NCBI RefSeq assembly: GCF_965227735.1 | Contig: NZ_OZ245776.1 | Coordinates: 372,001-436,000, forward strand | From: Larkinella sp965227735 | GTDB lineage: Bacteria > Bacteroidota > Bacteroidia > Cytophagales > Spirosomataceae | Direction: 5' to 3' | DNA length: 64,000 nt | Shown: one piece after another, positions 60,435-64,000 of the stretch | Layout of the letters: each line of letters opens with the position of its first letter | Numbering within the stretch: the stretch's first letter is position 1 | Position numbers and translations under genes: made by a program | Notes under the pieces: generated by a model | What the model was told of the DNA's origin: nothing | Databases searched by the model: none | What the model saw: only the letters and a program-made list of their open reading frames with translations

Positions 60435-63400
60435 TTACGCCAATTCCACAACCCAGTCGTCCTGCACCACCACGGTTCCCTCTTTCAGGATCACCTGTTT
60501 GACGGTTCCGGCTTTCGGCGCGGCCACTATGCTTTCCATTTTCATGGCTTCGATGACGAACAACGGCTGGTTTTTGGTGATGACATCACCCGGTTTGACC
60601 AGAATTTTGGTCAGACGACCCTGCAACGGAGAACCCACGTCGCCGTCCTTGCTGACTTTGGCATTGGCCTCAAACTCGACCTTCTGCGACCGGTCGCGCA
60701 CCTGAACCTGGCGGCTCTGGCCGTTGAGCTCAAACGTCACCATCCGGTTACCGTGTTCGTCGGGTTCCGACACATACAGCAGCCGCACGAGAATGTTTTT
60801 ACCCTCATCGATCTCGATCAGGATTTCCTCGTTCTCCTTCAAACCGTACAAAAACGCCGGGGTTGGAATGATGCTGACGTCACCGTGTTGCTGAACGGCC
60901 TTGTAGTATTCTTCGTAGACTTTCGGATACATCTGGTACGAGAGGTAATCCAGAAAGCCCTCGTTCATCGGAAACTTCTCTTCAAACTTCTTGAAGTCTT
61001 CCTCAAAATTAATGGGGCTCAGTTTTTCATTCGGGCGACCGGTCAGCGGTTCTTCACCTTTCAGGACGATCTCCTGAATTTCCGACGGAAAACCGCCGTA
61101 GGGCTGACCCAGTTCGCCTTTGAAGAAGCCTTTGACCGATTCGGGGAAGGAGAGCGATGCGCCTTTCTTCATGACATCCTCCGCCGTCAGGTTGTTGGAT
61201 GTCATGAACAGCGCCATGTCGCCCACCACTTTCGATGACGGTGTCACCTTGACAATATCCCCGAACATCTTGTTGACAACCACGTAGTTCTTCTTCAGCG
61301 TTTCGAACTTGTCGCCCAGACCCAACGCAATCGACTGCGGTTTCAGGTTCGAGTATTGCCCACCCGGTATTTCGTTCTGATACACCTCCGCACTGCCAGC
61401 CTTCATGCCCGACTCAAACGGATAATACCATTCCCGAACATCTTCCCAGTAGTTGGAATAGGCATTCAGCGAATTAAGGTTAATTGCACTTTCGCGCTCG
61501 TGTCCCTGCAACATCGCCACCACCGAATTGAAATTGGGCTGCGACGTCAGACCCGATAAAGCACCCAGCGCACAATCCACAATATCGACCCCGGCATCGA
61601 CCGCTTTCAGATACGTTGCCGCCTGAATCGACGAGGTGTCGTGCGTGTGCAGGTGAACGGGAATGTTGACGGCCTGCTTCAGTTCCCGCACCAGCACCTC
61701 GGCCGCCAGCGGTTTCAGCAAACCGGCCATGTCCTTGATGGCCAGCAAATGCGCCCCTTCGTCTTCCAACTGGCGGGCCATATCGAGATAATACTGTAAG
61801 GTGTATTTTTGCTGATCGGGCGCCAGCATGTCGCCGGTGTAGCAAATCGCGGCTTCGGCCAACGCGTCGGTGCGTTCGCGAACGGCCCGGATGCTCACTT
61901 TCATGGCTTCGACCCAGTTCAGGGAATCAAAAATCCGGAAAACGTCGATGCCGGATTCCCACGATTTTTCCACAAATTTCTCAATCAGATTGTCCGGATA
62001 AGCGGAATATCCGACGGCATTGGAACCGCGAAACAGCATTTGCAGGAGCATGTTCGGCATGGCCTCGCGGAACTTCTTCAACCGCGTCCACGGATTTTCG
62101 TGCAAAAACCGCATGGCTACGTCGAACGTTGCGCCCCCCCAGACTTCCATCGAGAACAATTCCGGGTGGTTTTTGGCGAAACCTTCGGCCACATTCAGCA
62201 GATCCTTCGTCCGCACCCGCGTTGCGAGCAGCGACTGGTGACCGTCGCGGAAGGTGGTGTCGGTATACAAAACCGGTTTCTGATCGCGCACCCATTCCAC
62301 GAACTTATCGCGTCCGAGTTCTGTCAGGCGGTCTTTGTTTCCTTTCGGATAGTCGCCAAACCGGTCGAAAATCGGAATAATGGGTGTTCGAAATTTTTGG
62401 GTAGGCCCTTTCGATCCCGGTTTCACTTTCACTTCCGGATTCCCATTGACGATCACATCTGCCAGGTAATTCAGCGCACGCGTCGAGCGGTCTTTCGGTT
62501 TGCGGAGATCGAACAGTTCGGGGTGGTTTTCGATGAACGAAACCCGGGCGTCACCCGCCTGGAAAATGGGGTGATCGATTACATTCAGCAGGAACGGAAT
62601 GTTGGTTTTTACCCCGCGAATCCGAAATTCGACCAACGCCCGTTTCAACCGCTGGGTAGCTCCCCGGAGCGTTCGGCCTCGGGCCGAAACCTTCACAATC
62701 ATCGAATCGAAATACGGCGAAATTTTCACGCCGGGATACGAACTACCTTCGTCGAGCCGAATCCCAAAACCGGCCGCGTTGCGGTAGGCAATGATGGTGC
62801 CGAAGTCGGGACGGAATCCATTGGCGGGGTCTTCTGTGGTAATCCGGCACTGGATGGCGTAACCGTTCAGCGGAATCTCGTCCTGGTGGTTGATGTAAAT
62901 GCCGTTGTCCGACAATTTATACCCCATCGCAATCAGAATCTGTGTCCGGACCAGGTCAATCCCGGTTACTTCTTCCGTGATGGTGTGCTCGACCTGAATC
63001 CGCGGATTGACTTCGATGAAGTAGATATTTTCCTGTTTGTCGACCAGAAATTCCACCGTACCGGCATTGGAATAATTGGCCTGACGCCCGATTTTCAGGG
63101 CATATTCATACAGTTTATTTTTCGTTTGCTGTTTCAGTCCAAACGAGGGTGCCACTTCGACAACCTTCTGAAAACGACGTTGTACCGAGCAATCCCGTTC
63201 GTAGAGGTGGACAATATTTCCGTGCGTATCGCCCAGCAACTGCACTTCGATATGCTTGGGGTCGATGACGAATTTTTCCAGAAAAATGGTGTCATCCCCA
63301 AACGCATTCTTCGCTTCGTTGCGGGCTTCGTTGAAGGACTTTTCAAATTCACTTTCTTCCCGAACTACGCGCATGCCACGTCCTCCCCCACCGGCAACGG

Positions 63401-63896
63401 CTTTGATCATCACCGGAAAACCGATTCGTTTGGCTTCGGAAATCGCGACAGAGAAGTCTGATATATCGATCCGGCTGTCGGGAATCATCGGCACATCGGC
63501 TTTGGTTGCCAGGTTTTTGGCCCGGACTTTATCGCCCAGCGCTTCCATGGCTTCCGGCGTCGGCCCCACGAAAATAATGCCTTCTTCCCGACACCGGCGC
63601 GCCAGCGTCACGTTCTCCGACAAAAAGCCATAGCCCGGATGAATGGCATCGATTTTTTTGTGTTTCGCCAGCTTGATGATGCCTTCAATGTCCAGATAGG
63701 GTTTCAGCGGTTCGTCGTCGCGACCAATCTGGTAGGCTTCATCGGCTTTGTAACGGTGAAGTGAATACCGGTCTTCGTAGGTGTAAACGGCGACAGTAGT
63801 AATTCCTAACTCGGTAGCGGCCCGCATGATGCGGATGGCGATTTCGCCCCGGTTGGCGACGAGCAGGCGATTAATCGGGCGAATATAATCTTTCAT
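60435..63896 (-). CDS. pyc: Pyruvate carboxylase
   Basis: This 1153-residue single-chain enzyme makes oxaloacetate from pyruvate and bicarbonate with ATP. It has a biotin carboxylase domain (about 5-460; LLVANRGEIAIRIMRA, MIKAVAGGGGRGMRVV), a carboxyltransferase domain (about 540-830; TTFRDGHQSLLATRVRT, with the conserved LHTHDTSS), a tetramerisation/linker region, and a C-terminal biotinyl domain with EAMKMES (biotinyl Lys1119). The start at 63896 (MKDYIRPINR) is chosen; upstream codons are leader. It replenishes the TCA cycle. Confidence 0.96.
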   Translation of the reverse strand: MKDYIRPINRLLVANRGEIAIRIMRAATELGITTVAVYTYEDRYSLHRYKADEAYQIGRDDEPLKPYLDIEGIIKLAKHKKIDAIHPGYGFLSENVTLARRCREEGIIFVGPTPEAMEALGDKVRAKNLATKADVPMIPDSRIDISDFSVAISEAKRIGFPVMIKAVAGGGGRGMRVVREESEFEKSFNEARNEAKNAFGDDTIFLEKFVIDPKHIEVQLLGDTHGNIVHLYERDCSVQRRFQKVVEVAPSFGLKQQTKNKLYEYALKIGRQANYSNAGTVEFLVDKQENIYFIEVNPRIQVEHTITEEVTGIDLVRTQILIAMGYKLSDNGIYINHQDEIPLNGYAIQCRITTEDPANGFRPDFGTIIAYRNAAGFGIRLDEGSSYPGVKISPYFDSMIVKVSARGRTLRGATQRLKRALVEFRIRGVKTNIPFLLNVIDHPIFQAGDARVSFIENHPELFDLRKPKDRSTRALNYLADVIVNGNPEVKVKPGSKGPTQKFRTPIIPIFDRFGDYPKGNKDRLTELGRDKFVEWVRDQKPVLYTDTTFRDGHQSLLATRVRTKDLLNVAEGFAKNHPELFSMEVWGGATFDVAMRFLHENPWTRLKKFREAMPNMLLQMLFRGSNAVGYSAYPDNLIEKFVEKSWESGIDVFRIFDSLNWVEAMKVSIRAVRERTDALAEAAICYTGDMLAPDQQKYTLQYYLDMARQLEDEGAHLLAIKDMAGLLKPLAAEVLVRELKQAVNIPVHLHTHDTSSIQAATYLKAVDAGVDIVDCALGALSGLTSQPNFNSVVAMLQGHERESAINLNSLNAYSNYWEDVREWYYPFESGMKAGSAEVYQNEIPGGQYSNLKPQSIALGLGDKFETLKKNYVVVNKMFGDIVKVTPSSKVVGDMALFMTSNNLTAEDVMKKGASLSFPESVKGFFKGELGQPYGGFPSEIQEIVLKGEEPLTGRPNEKLSPINFEEDFKKFEEKFPMNEGFLDYLSYQMYPKVYEEYYKAVQQHGDVSIIPTPAFLYGLKENEEILIEIDEGKNILVRLLYVSEPDEHGNRMVTFELNGQSRQVQVRDRSQKVEFEANAKVSKDGDVGSPLQGRLTKILVKPGDVITKNQPLFVIEAMKMESIVAAPKAGTVKQVILKEGTVVVQDDWVVELA

Positions 63897-64000
63897 GGGT
63901 CCCAAAAAAATGCAGGATGGGGTTTCGAAACTGGTGAACAATGCAGCAAGTTTAGGGAAAAGTTTGTAAAAATCAGGTTTTACCGAAGGTTCATTGGAAA

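Noticed and set aside
61809..63461. A 550-codon open frame antisense to pyruvate carboxylase
   Set aside because: Shadow of pyc codon bias; its composition is unlike a real protein.

Overview
The window looks like ordinary chromosome of a Bacteroidota species, most likely order Cytophagales, family Spirosomataceae (Spirosoma/Larkinella-like). The evidence is a SusC/SusD pair beside a propeller-type two-component system, type IX secretion C-terminal sorting domains on two secreted proteins, TAnnTTTG -7 promoter elements, DUF1206, DUF4870 and DUF2490 proteins, and the gene order miaB - sigma-54 regulator - lptE - secG. The genus is inference. Most genes are moderately GC-rich with strong codon bias, which creates many long antisense open frames that are not genes.

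Layout. 1-5335: the 3' part of a T9SS-secreted protein with three 89-residue repeats, a DUF1206 membrane protein and a PAS histidine kinase. 5336-8843: a decayed, A/T-richer stretch. It holds two frameshifted small genes (a zinc-ribbon membrane protein and a lipoprotein), a remnant of an ISL3-type insertion sequence, and next to it a nearly complete copy of the same IS type with terminal inverted repeats and an 8-bp target duplication. 8907-9220: tRNA-Pro and tRNA-Ser with promoter and terminator. 9357-18165: BatB/TPR pair, thiolase, purC, a STAS protein, a DUF4143 ATPase whose start codon lies in a perfect hairpin, a sugar isomerase/oxidoreductase pair and rnz. 18288-22012: secreted M4 metallopeptidase and a small secreted partner gene. 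22756-30597: gltB, a DUF29 gene, gltD and an AlaA-type aminotransferase, a nitrogen assimilation block.

30890-35594: a c-type-cytochrome/HEAT/propeller protein of the PVC-type dehydrogenase group and an SGNH hydrolase in one operon. 35872-38195: a queuosine-precursor transporter, a duplicated NTF2-like protein and a small secreted protein. 38426-47461: a glycan-uptake locus reading leftward (histidine kinase, response regulator, SusC, SusD). 47641-55987: an RNA methyltransferase divergent from an Omp85-family outer membrane protein, then miaB, a sigma-54 activator, lptE, a conserved hypothetical and secG. 56162-63896: small membrane and envelope proteins, a Crp/Fnr regulator with a sterol-desaturase and an Rdx-type protein, and pyruvate carboxylase.

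I found no CRISPR array, prophage, biosynthetic cluster or recognisable defence system. The most unusual non-genic signal is a set of long, often perfect inverted repeats at gene borders (arms of 13 to 54 bp). Two convergent junctions carry two such palindromes side by side, one palindrome has an arm inside the rnz coding sequence, and one covers the start codon of the DUF4143 ATPase gene.
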